Of a stretch of DNA of 64,000 nucleotides, positions 1 through 11,856 are shown one piece after another (within the stretch, counting starts at the first letter, position 1; each line of letters begins with the position of its first letter). The stretch is taken from positions 43,715,611 through 43,779,610 of the forward strand of contig NC_041003.1 of assembly GCF_004193775.1 (NCBI RefSeq), given 5' to 3'. The position numbers and the translations under genes were made by a program. The notes under the pieces were generated by a model. That model ran no database searches, was not told the DNA's origin, and was given only the letters and a program-made list of their open reading frames with translations. Origin of the DNA: Glycine soja. Taxonomy: Eukaryota; Streptophyta; Magnoliopsida; Fabales; Fabaceae.

Positions 1-299
1 CAATAATTGGCATATGTCGAAAATCAACCAGATTAAGATAATTTAACACGTTATACACATGTGCGTACAAGATATCTGCATCGTTATAATTAAGAATTTA
101 TTTCCAATCTTTATATTCCAATTTAATTTTCATTACATTCCCTTCATTTTTTCTACTCTTTTTTTTTTCCTTTCTTAGGTTTTTTATTTTATTTTTCTGA
201 TATATAGTTTAAACTTTGAATAGTTTTTACATTTGAAATTTATTTATAATGTATTTTCACTTTACGTTTTCATGAGCACTTTACTTTTTGAAAAATTTA

Positions 300-980
300 T
301 TGTTTTGTTACCTTCAGATCATTTAAAGTTCTTTTTGAGTTCTATAAACACTTTTGCATTTCGAAATCAATCTATTCTTGCATATTTTACATTTAAAAAA
401 AACTATGTATTTATCTTTGTAACTTCATTCCAAATACCAAATCTACTTATGATTCCATTCACATTCGAATCTACCTTAAGATAATTATAGTTCTTTTTAC
501 GAGCTCTATAGACACTTTTTGCATTTCGAAATCAATCTATTCGTGCATATTTTACATTTTTCAAAAAAAAAAAATTATGCATTTGTCTTTGTAACTTCAT
601 TCCAAATACCAATCTACTTACGATTCAATTCACATTCGAATCTACCTTCAGATCATTTAAAGTTCTTTTTACGAGCTCTATGAACACTTTTGCATTTCAA
701 AATCAATCTATTCTTGCATATTTTACATTTTAAAAAAAAAATGCATTTGTCTTTGTATCTTCATCCCAAATATTGAATCTATCTATGGTTCCATTTACAT
801 TAGAATCTATCTTCAGATCATTAATTTAAAGTTCTTTTTACAAGTTCTATCGACACTTTTGCATTTTAAAATCAATCTATTCTTGTATATTTTATATATT
901 TTTTAAAAATCATACATTTATTTATATAACTTCATTTCAAATACCGAATCTACTTATAATTCCATTCACATTCAAATCTA
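300..980. repeat. ~165-bp tandem repeat array, about 4 copies
   Basis: A unit that begins near CCTTCAGATCATTTAAAGTTC and continues through TTTTGCATTT, AATCAATCTATTC and TTCATTCCAAATA recurs at about 311, 474, 645 and 810, with a last boundary near 975. The spacing is 163-171 bp. Copies differ by substitutions and by the length of a poly-A run. The period is typical of plant satellite monomers, but only about four copies are present, so it may be a small local array or a dispersed satellite fragment. No gene is visible in it. Confidence 0.75.
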
Positions 981-3900
981 ATATTGTGTCATAGATGCAT
1001 GTTAAAAAGTACAAAGTTGAAAACATTGTCAAATTCGATTTCAGTAAATCAAATACAGTATCTTATTCACTAATAATGTTATGATCAAATATAATTGAAT
1101 TGAGATTTTAACTTATCCATACCATAAGATGAAAGTACAATACCATTGGTTTATTGAAAAGAACTAACAATTAGTAATTAATTAATTATAAGTGTCTCAC
1201 AAATAAAAATTGATTTGTTGTTACAATCAGTGTGAAAATTATCTCCTCAACTCAACAAAGAACCACAATAAAAATATATTAAGGATCTAAAACTTTCCAC
1301 CATTAGCAATAGAAGATCTCTCTTTTACTGGTCAACGAAAGATTTAGCATGTGTTTTCATAAATAAAAAAAAAAAAAGTGCCTCAAGAGTATTCCCCCCA
1401 CCCCACCCCCAATTTTTCAAATAATAGTAAGAAAAAAATGTCAGATTAAGGGTACTAACTCTCAAGAAGTGGGTACCGCAAGAGTACCAACAATTTGTTC
1501 CTCATATCCAAGACAAAACAGATTTTAATACTATATTAAAATTAAACTGAGCCTGACTCAACCAAACACTAATCTAAGAAAAAGGATCACCCAAATCTTA
1601 TAATGAGTATTTTAATCATGTTTCCAACTAATGTAACACTTCTTAATTAAGATACATGATAAAACGAGGAACAACTGTACATAACTATCAAAGAATGAAA
1701 CTGATCTGAAAATATCAATGTTAGAAATTTCATACCACTGCACATAATTTAGAAAAAAAAATAACTCAGTCAGAATTTTCAATTTTACCTACAAGAAGAT
1801 AAATCTAAAAGATTTGAATAAAAAAATGGAGGAAACAAAAGGAAGTTCGAAGTACACCGAAGGATATCAATTGCCAACTACGTAAAATTCTGTATTAAAA
1901 AGGAAAAAAAATGAAAAAACATCACCATCGAAGAATGGGGGAAAGAATCGTTAGATCCGGCTTGGAAGAAAAAAAAATGAAATAGAATATAATCATTTCA
2001 CTCCACGATAAGGAAAATACTTATTATGAGCGATGAATCCAAGGTTTATATTTATATATGTCACAAATTTAGGATACCTTAATCTTATTTTATATTTTAA
2101 AATATTAAACGAATTCGTCAAAGTCAAACACAAAGTTTTAATTTGCTCCTGGTTCAATGGCACTGGACAACAAAATCCACAAAACATTGTACAAAATTTA
2201 CGTATCATTGTAAAATTGAAAGCTTGTTGGGGGCAATTTAAGTATTCTTACTAAACAAGACAGAAGAAAGTAGGGACATGGCGGGTTCATGTGATCTTTG
2301 CAAGTTTGCATGGTGAGCACAAAATATGGAATGTTTTGAGTGCACTTGCACTACGTGAGCACCTCATAAGCCATTAATGATTTCTCTTTTGTTCCTCTCT
2401 TTCGAGACAAACTCCCGCACCATTGCAATTTGCAACAGACCCGTTTCCCATCACTTGGCCATATATATCAAATTTTAGGTCAACAAATTAAATTACTATT
2501 TTTCTTTGGTTCTGTTTATTAAATAGCTTTATCTCTGTTGCTTTTAAAGATGAAAAGGAAAAGGAAAAAAGGGTTCAGTGCTTTGTTTTTAGTTTCAATT
2601 TGATTGATAGTGGAGGCATAAAGGAAATTAGCTGAGCTAACGTTAATTAACAAAATGTTCTCTTGAATTATTCATTCGGCTTCTGCCTTTCATTTTGACC
2701 ATAAAATTTCATGAAACTAATTTATTATTCCTATTGTTTTATCATTTATGTGGTTAAATTTACCCACTTCGATTTCAGTCATTTGGTAAATTATCCCGTA
2801 AATTTTTAATTTTTACAGTTTACCTACTTGAACTTTAAAATTATCCCGTATGGCTAACTTTTACTTCTCAGTTTAAAATGTTTGGTTTTTTTTAGCGATT
2901 CTCAGTGCTAGAAATTATTTGAATGGGAAAAAATGAACAAAAAAACATAATGATATGTTTGGCATTATTAATACAAAAAAATATTAAATTACTAAATGCT
3001 CAAAGTTCATGTAAGGAAATTATAAGAATTAAAACTTTAGGAAATGATTTCGTAATACAAATTTAACGTTCTACGGATAAAAAAAAGTTTAAAATTTGAT
3101 TTTTTTTTTTTAACAAGACGTTATTTTTGTCATCTTATTTCCTATTTATATAAGAATGAGTATCCTAATATTACGGCTTAACGTAACACCTTATGTTAAA
3201 GATTTTTTTTTTCGGTATGTTGAAGATCAATAACGTAACATCTTATGTTTTAATATTAAACATTTTGTCGACTAGTTTGAAGTTTAAACGCAACACTATA
3301 GTCTAGTTTGTTTAACTTGTTGGTCAAACAAATTATGGCCTGAGAACCTGCGCGCTTAGTATTCTTATAACAAATTAAACCTCCTCTATTATACTTCTTA
3401 TTTCTTAAAGTATATTTCACTATTATTTAATAATGATTATATTTTCTTTCTTATAAATTTTATTTAAATTTAAAATACATTTACAGTATAGAGAAATTAA
3501 TTTAAATCATATGATCCAACTTGTTTATTACCAACTCCTTACAAGTTAAATCATTGTACTAAACTGAATTAATTTATATACTTCTATTAAAAGCTCTGTT
3601 TTATGTACATACACCTTTCTTGTAGTTTATTTAATTTATTAAGGGTATTTAGTGTCTTGAATTTTTTTATACAAGGACATTTTTTTTAAAAGAAAATCTA
3701 GGTGTACTTTTGAAATATATAATATTGGTACTACAGAGGCTAGTTTATGTATTTTGCAAAGACAACGAATTAAATAAAATATTATAAATGGAGTACCAGA
3801 AACACTTAATAAATACAGCTGTTTAGTTCTACACATTTCATTTAATTATGCCTATAAAATCATAATGAAAAAAAAAAGGATAGTGTAGTTTTTAAATTAG

Positions 3901-6129
3901 AGGCATTCTACGTTCTCGTAATCTCCATTTCTATGTGGTCTTGAGACTTGACTCTACTTTCAACTTATTTGTATATGTTAATTTTGTAATCATTACACTT
4001 TTTAGGCTTTTACAATCATAATACTTTTTTTTAGATATACAATCATGATACTTAATAACTTAAAATCATATGAATCAAAGTTAATTAAAAATAACGCTTT
4101 CAATTTTTTCTTAAATTTTTTTTTGAAGTTTATTGTTAAGAGCTATCATTTTTATAACAAAAACTAATTGGGAAATAACTTGCCCAGGCAGAAAATTAAA
4201 CTATTATTACATTTTTCAATTGAAAATTATAAGGAAAAAAAAAGCATTTTCTTTGAGGTGGTGAATACGTTTAACCCTTTAGCAACATATTCTATCGATT
4301 CCACTCACCTCCAACAATTGCAATATATAGTAGAAATAAAATGAAAAATGGTCTTGGTGAGGACAAGGGTCAATGTGCTTTGGAAAAGATGTGGACACCA
4401 CACACCGCGTCACATAAATATATAGATGCGTTGCGGCAATATCCAAGTCAAGTCATGAAGCACGTTGCTTAACCCTCACAACAACCACCTTATCCAAACC
4501 CAAGTAGTTCACCGAGTAAGCACACTACATTATTATTATTATTATTAATTTGTATTTGTATATTCCACTCTTCTTCTTCGTGTCTTAGTGTGAAAGGATC
4601 TAAATTGAAGCTCCTAAGAAACCATTCCTACGCGTCACTTTTTCCTCCCTCCCAATCTTGCCACATATTCATGGACTAGTCACTACCACCTTGTACGTGG
4701 TGGTGGGCACCCATTTCGCATGCCAAATGGCATGCATGGTTCTAGATTTCTAGTTGTTACTTTAAATACCTTCTAAAACAATTATGGAATCAATATTGAA
4801 TAATAATCATGTTGCAATTGAATCTCCCTAGTTTCCCTTTCAAACTATTTTTTTTCTTCTTTTATGTATTTAGTTTCATGCCAAAAGTAATGTTTATGTG
4901 GACAAACCCTTCCCCCGTTTCCCTTTCCGTAGCTTTGTCCAATTTTAAAACCCCTTTCGGTGAAATTCAAACTCTAATAGAGCCCCTCCCAAGCAATTAC
5001 GCGCTGCCAAGTGGCGCATGAACAAGTGTTCTAAGCCCATTGAATTTTAGATTGCATATACCCGAAATTATAATAATCATTTGTAAAATAAAAATATTTT
5101 CTATCCCCTAAGTACAGCCAGTCATCTAATACTACATTTTTAATTGAACTTGAGTAGGGGAATACAGCACTAATTTTGCTGTTTAAGGTGAAGTATTGCA
5201 TTTAATTGAACTTGATATTTGGTGAATTTTTCCTTTCTATAATTTAGACTGAATTAGGCAAACCAAAAATTGAGGTAAGATATTATCTTCATAACCCAAA
5301 AGAAAGCCACGTCTAATAATATGATGATAGCAGGTGCCACATACTTAATGAGGAAGCTAGGACCCGCGTGCCGAATTTTTCCCATTAATTTCTCCACATA
5401 AGAGCGAACAACATCCCATAAACATCTTCTAAAAGATACGACTAGATTTGGGGACCTTACCAAAGTCCAAACTCTTCACATGCAAACAAAATTTCCAAAT
5501 TTACAAAACCCAAATAAAAATAAGAACAAAAACAAAAATATATTAAGAAAATAACATAATAATAATATAATATCTAATGAACATGGTATATGACATAATT
5601 AATAAATAATTTTATCCTTTAAATATGTTGTATTTGATCTTTAATTTGTACTTATAAAAAATATATATATGAAAAAAGATGAATCTCATAATCTTAGATA
5701 ATTAATCTTTAGGTTTTAATAGAAGGTTAGCATCTTTGACACAAATAATATAATATGTAATGGAAGTGGGGTGATGCACGTCACAAGCTTGTAGTTTAAC
5801 TAAACCTTATTGTGACTAAAGCCACACACAAGCATCATGGGCATCTCCAGACATCTCTTGCATCTCTTTTACGAGCCTCTAGCACTGTCTCCACAACTGC
5901 GTGGACCAACAGCTTTGTGCCACGTGGGAGTTTCTACATCCACTTCAATTTTACTATCCTACTACTGCCACCACCGTGTGTTATGTTCCCCTTTGCCAAC
6001 TATTAACATCTACCTCTCAACCAGAAAAATTAAAAAGGCTCACATTCCCCACTACAACCACATGTTCAAATTAATATTCCTACGCAACAGGACAAAATAT
6101 AAAAAAAAATATGAACCCCAAGTCCAAGT
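981..6129. other. Intergenic, no supported gene
   Basis: The sequence is AT-rich. Short open frames here (for example at 2033-2254, 4809-5021, 5254-5463 and 5812-6148) resemble no family I know and lack clear splice context. Only low-complexity tracts stand out, such as the C-rich run near 1394-1411 and a short ATT run near 4530. A perfect G-box/ABRE-like CACGTG lies at 5921-5926, about 1.7 kb upstream of the kinase gene; whether it has any function is unknown. Confidence 0.5.
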
Positions 6130-6490
6130 CTTAGAGTGTATAATATGAGAGACCTAATTCAACCTCAAAAATTAGCTCAACCCTCACCTTATAAACTCTA
6201 TCTTGAGATTATCTCTAGCCAATGTGGGACTTGGTTATTTTCCAATATATCCCTTCACGCCCAGCACTTATTGACCTTGGTGCGTGAACTTGGGTGATCG
6301 TTTGGATGGATCGCCTTGGTGCGTGAACAACAAATAATAGGTGATCGTTTGGATGGATCTAGGATAGATATAAGTTAAGATTTAACTCAAATCCAAAAAC
6401 TAGCTCGATGAAGGTTATCCTCACTTTATAAACTCTATCTTAAAATTATCTCTAACCAATATGAGACTTGGTATTTCTCAATAATATATA
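6130..6490. repeat. Duplicated legume-type repeat (LTR/MITE remnant)
   Basis: Two related segments lie in direct orientation. The motif TAAACTCTATCTT followed by ATTATCTCTA(G/A)CCAAT occurs near 6190-6230 and again near 6430-6470. Between them is the word GTGATCGTTTGGATGGATC, also present twice (about 6293 and 6341). Such blocks are common at the ends of legume LTR elements, but no coding part or clean termini are visible, so the class is not assigned. Confidence 0.5.
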
Positions 6491-7571
6491 TAGTAATAAG
6501 TAATAAAAACGAACACCTCTTCTCACCCTATCCAAGTTATAAAAATAATACCATTAATAATTAATAATGCCACCTATGACACCCATGATGTGCACTTGGA
6601 TCGAAACAGATTCAACCGAGTTAAACGTGAAAAGGCTACGAAAATAACCGCTTCAATCTATATTATAAACAATGTTATGTAATTATTGTCTAATAGTGAC
6701 GTAAACATGTCACCGACCACTTAGAAGCGCTCATAATCCAATTCAATCTAATGCAAATGGATAAAATTGAATATAATAAACAAAAATTAATTAAATAAAA
6801 AACTGAAAAATTGGAAAAAGAATTATTGGATTGAGTTATACTTTGAGCAAAATTTAAAATTTGATATAGTTATTTTCTTTACAATTTTATTTTCTCAATA
6901 ATATGTTATTAAGATGAGTATCATTTTAGTTTAGTATTTTTTAAGAAATATTATTATTATTGACTACATTGACGGTGAATACATTAAATTGTTTTTTTAC
7001 TATGATTATTGTGTATTTTTATTTTAACAACAAATTTTGAAACTAAGATATATACAAAATCAAATTCAATCTAAATAACTTTTAATAAAAATAAATTTGA
7101 TATTACATTCTATCTGATCTTAAGTAAAGTGTAGTACTTGATTGTTAAGAAGTGTGGAACTAGACTTCCTTTAAACAAAAGGACCTAAATGTACTTACTT
7201 AGAATTATGTATCCGTGAGCTAATACAATTTCTAAATATGAAAGGAAAAAAAAAGTTGGCATAAAAATGTTACACAAGTGGAATTAGAATTAGTGTTGAA
7301 TGACCACAATGAAGTGATATGATATGGATAAGGATTAAAAATAAAAATCCCATAAGAAAAAAACAGTGTCCAATACTTCATTCCCACAATCCTCCATCAA
7401 AAACATTACCGCCCTTTCAGATGTCCATCTCAACGTCACCACCGCTTTTTTCTTAATTATCCACTTTCAAATATTTTGCCACGCTGTACAACCAAAATCC
7501 TTTTTTCTTATTTTTTTTTTTAAAACAAAACAAAACACCGAATGTTAGACACAAACACTCGCTACGTTGTT

Positions 7572-7579
7572 TATATATA
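7572..7579 (+). promoter_or_regulatory. Probable TATA box of the kinase gene
   Basis: TATATATA lies about 85 bp upstream of the kinase start codon at 7662, in an otherwise C-rich context (ACCCCTCCAAGG follows). The spacing fits a plant TATA box with a 5' leader of about 50 nt. It is read from sequence only. Confidence 0.5.
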
Positions 7580-7661
7580 CCCCTCCAAGGAACCCACACA
7601 CAAATGTCAATAACTACAACACTTTCGAGTTCGAACTAAGAAAAAAAAAAAGGAAAAGAAA

Positions 7662-9062
7662 ATGGTTTCGTGGGTGAGAGGCAAGTGCGTCGGTAACGGC
7701 GCGTTTGGGGTTGTGAACGTGGCGATTTCGAAAAGAGATAATCGCGTTTTCGCGGTGAAGTCCGTGGATTGTGGAAGGGGGCTTTCTGGTCATCAGGTGG
7801 AGGCGTTGGAGAACGAGATTGGGATTCTGAAGCGGGTGGCTTCGCCGCACGTGGTGGCTTATCTCGGAGACGATGTCACGTGCGAAGGAACGGCGTCGTT
7901 CAGGAATCTTCATCTGGAGTACATGCCAGGTGGCACCGTCGCTGACTTGGACCGCGCTGACGTGGACGAGCGGTTAGTGAGGCGCTTCGCGTGGTGCCTC
8001 GTGTCCGCGCTGCGTGACGTTCACGCGCAAGGCTTCGTCCACTGCGACGTGAAAGGGAGGAACGTGCTTCTCTCCGGCGACGGCGAAATCGTGAAGCTCG
8101 CCGATTTTGGCACGGCGGTGGAAATTGAATCCTCGCCGGCGGAGATGTTATTGTTGTCGCGGGGGAGTCCGATGTGGATGGCGCCGGAGGTGGTTCGCCG
8201 GCAGAGGCAGGGGCCGGAGTCCGACGTGTGGTCGCTCGGATGCACGGTGATCGAGATTGTCACCGGGAAACCGGCGTGGGAGGATCGCGGCGTCGACACG
8301 CTGAGTCGAATCGGTTACTCAGACGAGTTGCCGGAATTTCCAAACCAGTTGTCGGAGCTAGGGAAGGATTTTCTCGAGAAGTGTCTCAGAAGAGAACATA
8401 GTGAACGGTGGAGCTGCGATCAGCTGCTGCAGCATCCATTTTTGCTTCCCTACTACGCGGTTGCTGAATCGTCGCCTCGCTGCGTTCTCGACTGGGTTGA
8501 CTCGGAGCTCAACTCCGAGTCAGATTGTAACGACCGTGATCATCAAGAAGACGTGTTTATAAAATTTACCAACAGCGAAGAAAAATCAGTTATTAAAAAT
8601 AGAATTAGTAAATTTGCGACAGAGTCGAGGGTAAATTGGGAAACGCAGGGTTGGATAGTGGTGAGGGAAATTGAGTCCAACGGAAAACCAACGACAACGG
8701 GAACAGAAACAGAAATAGAGGAAGGAGCATGTACGTGTGAGTGTGATGGTGTTGGTTCGAGCAAAGAAGGGGTAAATTGGGAGTTTCACAATGTGGCGGG
8801 GACTGGTATGGAATATTCGGATTCTGTAGGGGTAAATCGGGGAATAGGAAAGTTGGGTGGGAGTAACACCGCTGGAGGGGGTGGTGGTTGGAGCTGTCGG
8901 TATGGGTGTGGGTGGGAAAAGTTGGGTAGGAATAGAGGAATATTCAGCATTTACAGCTTGTATTGTAAAAATTTCATGTTGTGTAATTTAATATTCTTAA
9001 TGTATATCAATATATATTATGCTTTTGGATTATTGATGTTGTTTACCTTTTACTACACGTGA
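7662..9062 (+). CDS. MAPKKK17/18-type protein kinase (intronless)
   Basis: Single-exon Ser/Thr kinase of 466 residues, most like the plant MEKK-subfamily MAPKKK17/18/19/20/21 group. MAPKKK17/18 act upstream of MKK3 in abscisic-acid and wound signalling. Visible motifs: glycine loop GNGAFG (11-16), ATP-binding Lys33 in AVKS, alpha-C Glu52, catalytic loop HCDVKGRN (127-134; HCD rather than HRD, so a non-RD kinase, as in this group), DFG at 148-150, then APE. The kinase domain ends near residue 265 and is followed by an acidic, then Gly-rich, low-complexity tail. The last 30 residues (about 437-466) are strongly hydrophobic, which is unusual and may be a tail extension. Coding sequence is much richer in G+C than its flanks, as is usual for intronless kinases. 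The start is preceded by an A/G-rich leader and is the first Met. The exact paralogue is not resolved. Confidence 0.93.
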   Translation: MVSWVRGKCVGNGAFGVVNVAISKRDNRVFAVKSVDCGRGLSGHQVEALENEIGILKRVASPHVVAYLGDDVTCEGTASFRNLHLEYMPGGTVADLDRADVDERLVRRFAWCLVSALRDVHAQGFVHCDVKGRNVLLSGDGEIVKLADFGTAVEIESSPAEMLLLSRGSPMWMAPEVVRRQRQGPESDVWSLGCTVIEIVTGKPAWEDRGVDTLSRIGYSDELPEFPNQLSELGKDFLEKCLRREHSERWSCDQLLQHPFLLPYYAVAESSPRCVLDWVDSELNSESDCNDRDHQEDVFIKFTNSEEKSVIKNRISKFATESRVNWETQGWIVVREIESNGKPTTTGTETEIEEGACTCECDGVGSSKEGVNWEFHNVAGTGMEYSDSVGVNRGIGKLGGSNTAGGGGGWSCRYGCGWEKLGRNRGIFSIYSLYCKNFMLCNLIFLMYINIYYAFGLLMLFTFYYT

Positions 9063-11609
9063 CTGAAAAGTGGGCTATGTGAAAAAATTAATTGGAAAAG
9101 AAAGGTGTTTGCAATTGAGAGCCACAAGGTAGAGTGAACAATCCAGCTTTGAGATCCCAATGGGGTGATGGGTTGGAATCTTATTGGATGGATTGTAAAA
9201 TAAATTGATTGATTGGGTGGTGTGAACTGTGAACTGTGAACTGAGAAATGATGCACAGTTCGACATTTGATGCCTTGCTTTAGTTTTGTGTTAATGATAT
9301 GGGAGATATGAGCTGGAATGGAAATTTGAGATAAGAAAGTGAAAATAAGGTTGAGCAAAGCGAATTACAATGAGGTAATTAGATGATTATACAAATAGAA
9401 AGATCTAGGAGACTATTGATTAAGAATGGTAAAGTGGGTTAAATTTGTGGAGTTAATTCCTCTAAATTGCGGCAACATAAGATACGTGAAGTGATTCAAC
9501 TTATTAATAATTGGTCTAATCTATCTAGCCTAAGTTGCTAATATTTAAGCACGCATTAACTATTTTAAAATAATAAATTCTTATAAAATAGGTTTAAAAA
9601 TTAGAAAATTTGTAAAAAACATTAATGACTAAAAATATAATTTATACTATTACTTTTTATATTTTTTTATAGATTACATGTATTCTCTCATGTAGAGAGA
9701 TAATCTTACATTTTACTTGATTCTAGTAAAATTATCATTGTAATAATTTTCTAAGCGCAATGGCATGTTTTGGACTTAAATTAAATATAATTGATTAATC
9801 TAAAATAATCTTATAGCATAATTTAATTGATAATTAATCACTACAAAATCAAACATTAAGTATTTAATGAAAAAATATTTTTTAGTCTTTATACATTCAA
9901 TCAAATGTGATCAATGCCTCTCTTTATTTTAAAAAAATGTGATGAATTTTTAGAGAAGAAAAACTAAATAAATATGTTTTGAATGTTTAAAGACAAAATT
10001 TATCAATATAAAAAAATATGAATTTAACAACATTTGATCAAAATTATAGGATTTAAAAACATATTTTTCTCATATTTCATGTTTTAATTTAAACATAATC
10101 CATAATCATGAAAATACTATTTAATAATAAAATATAAACATTGTTAATTATTATTAATAAAAGATAAAATTTTCTCTTATCACTTAAAGTTATTTTTGTT
10201 AAAAGATAGTATCATATATATATATATATATAGAACAAAGGAGTAAAATTAGAGGGAGGGACGTGGAAGAGAAAGAGAAAGATAAAAGGAGATACAGAAG
10301 AGAGAGAAGAATGAAAGGGAGACGTCATAATAAGATAGAGAGGAATTGAGAAATATAATTTATGTTGAAGTTGATTGTAAATGATTCGTGTTTGATACTT
10401 CAAAGTATGTTATACAGAAAAAGAGTTAAGTTGTTCATGAATATGATGTTCAAGTATATATCTATATGCGCTTGTGCACATGGTGTATATGTGGATGGGT
10501 AGGTGTCTTTGCCCACATATAAGTCATTGAAGAGATACAATTGTCAATGTTTCATGCATACATAGTGGTGGAGTATTATAGATTTGTAGTGAAGGGAGAC
10601 CCATGCCCAAGTTTATGAAGAGCTACAAAGTGTCATTGTTTTAAGCGTATATGATGGTGTAGATGGTGTAGAGAAAAGACACTTTCGTCCAAGTTTATAA
10701 GCGATCGTAGATACCATCATTATCATAGAAGGATTTAAATTTAGTGTTTATAAAATAGAAAAAGATTTGTGTAAGGTTTAAGAAATAGAAGGACTATTAT
10801 TGTGTATTGAGTTAAAACACTAATAAGGTTATTTATATTAAGTTGATAAAAAAAAGTTTTGAATTGAAATATAACATATTTATAAATAAAGAAACACATA
10901 ACATAAAGGACATTAGAGTAATTTTTTTTATTAAAGTGACACATTTTTTTTGGGTTGATATTTTCTAACAAGATAACTAGTTTTCAGTAAATTAATAGTG
11001 AAATATAATATCTATAGTTATTTGTGATATCTACTTTTTCTTTCCATATTTTTTTAAAATCTTTTTATCCCTTAACTAACATTATAAACTACATCATTGT
11101 TATATTTTAACTGAAAATGAAAAAAAATCACTATTGTGTTCTGCAAATAAATAAATAAAAAACTTTTCCCCTTGTCATTATAGTGAGAATTGATGAGAAG
11201 ACAAACATATATATATATATATAGAAGGATCAGTCAAATTACACTGATGTAACTTTAATAACTATTATATCATTTGATAACTTTCAACTGAATAATATTT
11301 TCTTAAAACTCACCATTAGATTGAAAGTTTCTTTCACATAGATCATATATGTAAAATTTCATATTTGTCTAAAATTATTTGTTATCTTGTTCATATAGAT
11401 TAGAATCGATCAAATATAAACATTTCAAAATATACTAAAATATAAATAATTGATTACCTTCTTGTTATTGTTTACTTTTGACAAATTTTAACACAAACGA
11501 TCTTGGTAATATTTAGATATAATTCAATGATGAATTAATAAAAATTACATTCTATATCAACTTATAAAAATAATATAATAGTTGTCAAAGTTATACTGTA
11601 ATAATATGA

Positions 11610-11613
<4 letters not shown>
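9063..11613. other. Intergenic, no supported gene
   Basis: It contains the presumed 3' region of the kinase gene, a small GTGAACT triplication near 9222-9241, short (TA)n runs at about 10215-10231 and 11205-11222, and AT-rich filler. No reading frame here is recognisable. Confidence 0.5.

Positions 11614-11698
<85 letters not shown>
11614..11698. repeat. Compound (AT)n-(TG)n-(TA)n microsatellite
   Basis: About 52 bp of AT dinucleotides are followed by about 11 TG units and a further short TA run. The minus-strand frame across it (11557-11799) is an artefact of the repeat. Confidence 0.95.
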
Positions 11699-11699
<1 letters not shown>

Positions 11700-11856
11700 G
11701 AGTGAGATGATTAAATTTGTACTGTATAATCAAACATAAACGATTAATATTTAATGTAATATGATTTTTTTTAAATGTCATATGACATTTTAACATCAAA
11801 TCTTGACTGTTTATGTTTGGTTATACAATTCAAATTTAATCTTCTCACTCTTATAA
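11693..11856. mobile_element. Foldback MITE with long inverted repeats
   Basis: The left arm starts TATAAGAGTGAGATGATTAA and continues through TAATCAAACATAAAC. The right arm, near 11806-11856, is its reverse complement with few changes (GTTTATGTTTGGTTATACAA, then TTAATCTTCTCACTCTTATA). The arms are about 60 bp and the element about 160 bp, with no coding capacity. It abuts the preceding microsatellite. Confidence 0.75.

Noticed and set aside
8021..8401. Overlapping frames on both strands inside the kinase
   Set aside because: Shadows of the GC-rich kinase coding sequence.
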